Source of the DNA: X23 sp050251575 | Lineage (GTDB): Bacteria; Bacillota; Clostridia; SK-Y3 | NCBI GenBank assembly: GCA_050251575.1 | Contig: JBFWMP010000059.1 | Coordinates: 1 to 14,829, forward strand | Length of the DNA stretch: 14,829 bases | Direction: 5' to 3' | Position numbers and translations under genes: made by a program | The notes under the pieces: generated by a model | What the model saw: only the letters and a program-made list of their open reading frames with translations | The model's database searches: none | Told to the model about the DNA's origin: nothing | Shown here: in pieces, positions 14,050-14,829 of the stretch | Layout of the letters: the number at the start of each line of letters is the position of its first letter | Position numbering within the stretch: the stretch's first letter is position 1

Positions 14050-14829
14050 CTACTCTATAAGAGTTGCTGAATACTTTTCTATCATTCTAACAGGATAATA
14101 AGATTTCTTTGCTTTTCTTAAACCGGCAATCCCTAAATCTTCTTCCCGGTTGATATACTCAACTTCTCTCCACTCATTTTCACAGAATTTCTGATTGATG
14201 ACTGTATAGGAACCGTGGATATCTGAATCTGCTTTTTCTACATGAATGACTGCCATGTCGTCAGTGTACTGCTCTCCATAAGTAAAGGCAATCACTTTGC
14301 CGTCTATCTTTATAACACCACCTTTAAATCCAAGCTGTTCAAAATGGTTCAGTGCATCAATGATAGCCAGTTTTTCTTGTTCCAGTCCTGCGCTTTCCTC
14401 ACAATTCTTCTTTTCACACCACTCTTCGGCAGCCTTAATACATTCATCCACCAAATCCTTGGTAAGAGGATAATATGTATAATCATAAGTCGAAATAAAT
14501 TTATTAATATGGTTGCGTTTGGAATGATATTTCTTCCCCTCAAGATTAATTAAGTCTGAATTAAGATATACATAGTCAAAAGTACTCCGTTCAGGCTTAT
14601 ATTCAAACTTTGAAGGCACTTCCCTCTCTATTTGTTCTATCATACCCTTAGTAAGAGACCTTATAATTAATTTAGCACCGATACTCTTGAAATATGTAAT
14701 TAGTTCTTCAATTACCGGTAGGATATTGCCTTCTCCGATAGGCATCAATACAAAAGGATTGTTATTTTCATATTGAGCAAATATGCATAAATAATCGTGT
14801 ATTAATGCATATTTGATGTTATAGCTCTT
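14050..14829 (-). CDS. DUF2156 / phosphatidylglycerol lysyltransferase-like C-terminal domain protein, 5' end cut by window edge
   Basis: The frame is open from the right edge to a TAG at 14050, giving 259 residues. A TTG at 14748 could start a shorter product, but the upstream in-frame stretch (for example YALIHDYLCIFAQYENNNPFVLMP) reads like the expected domain, so I treat the gene as truncated; stand-alone members are about 290-300 residues. RNHINKFISTYDY (about 110-122), GGVIKIDGKVIAFTYGE, VHVEKADSDIHGSYTVINQ and INREEDLGIAGLRKAKKSYYP match the acyltransferase-fold domain also found at the C-terminus of MprF. No transmembrane part is visible here. It ends nine bases before the Eis-like gene, so the two are probably co-transcribed. 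Substrate unknown. Confidence 0.8.
   Translation of the reverse strand, partial: KSYNIKYALIHDYLCIFAQYENNNPFVLMPIGEGNILPVIEELITYFKSIGAKLIIRSLTKGMIEQIEREVPSKFEYKPERSTFDYVYLNSDLINLEGKKYHSKRNHINKFISTYDYTYYPLTKDLVDECIKAAEEWCEKKNCEESAGLEQEKLAIIDALNHFEQLGFKGGVIKIDGKVIAFTYGEQYTDDMAVIHVEKADSDIHGSYTVINQKFCENEWREVEYINREEDLGIAGLRKAKKSYYPVRMIEKYSATLIE

Overview
The window looks like a piece of chromosome from a low-GC anaerobic Firmicute, most likely class Clostridia. This is inferred from AT-rich codon use, AGGAGG-type ribosome binding sites, the anaerobic (early cobalt insertion) cobalamin gene set and the DegV, Eis-like and DUF2156 neighbours. I cannot name the species. Every gene I can support lies on the minus strand, so transcription runs from high to low coordinates.

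Right part (14829 to 11457): a unit of four genes. They are a DUF2156-type acyltransferase-like gene cut by the window edge, an Eis-like two-domain GNAT acetyltransferase, a DegV-family lipid-binding protein and a DJ-1/PfpI protein. The genes are spaced 9 to 36 bases apart, and a clear rho-independent terminator (11384-11421) closes the unit.

Left part (11263 to 1): a thirteen-gene cobalamin operon in the order cbiB, cobD, cbiC, cbiD, cbiE, cbiT, cbiL, cbiF, cbiG, cbiH, cbiJ, cobU, cobS, with cobS running off the left edge. Together CbiL, H, F, G, D, J, E, T and C cover the corrin-ring steps from cobalt-precorrin-2 to cobyrinate. CobD makes the aminopropanol phosphate arm, CbiB attaches it, CobU activates adenosylcobinamide and CobS joins the lower ligand. 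The amidases CbiA and CbiP, the cobaltochelatase, the adenosyltransferase and CobT are not in the window. I see no B12 riboswitch; a weak candidate promoter lies between the terminator and cbiB.

Most junctions are tight or overlapping (4 to 17 bases). Four are opened up by repetitive DNA. Two related palindromic elements follow cbiG (2905-3039) and cbiL (4888-5175); the second carries an extra three-stem fold. A degenerate GTAGG-headed palindrome overlaps the cbiB stop. Tandem heptamers of several different sequences, all of the form GARNNNN, lie in three gaps and inside the coding regions of cbiG (3' end) and cbiB. The genes are familiar; the repeats, and how they have shaped gene ends, are the unusual part.
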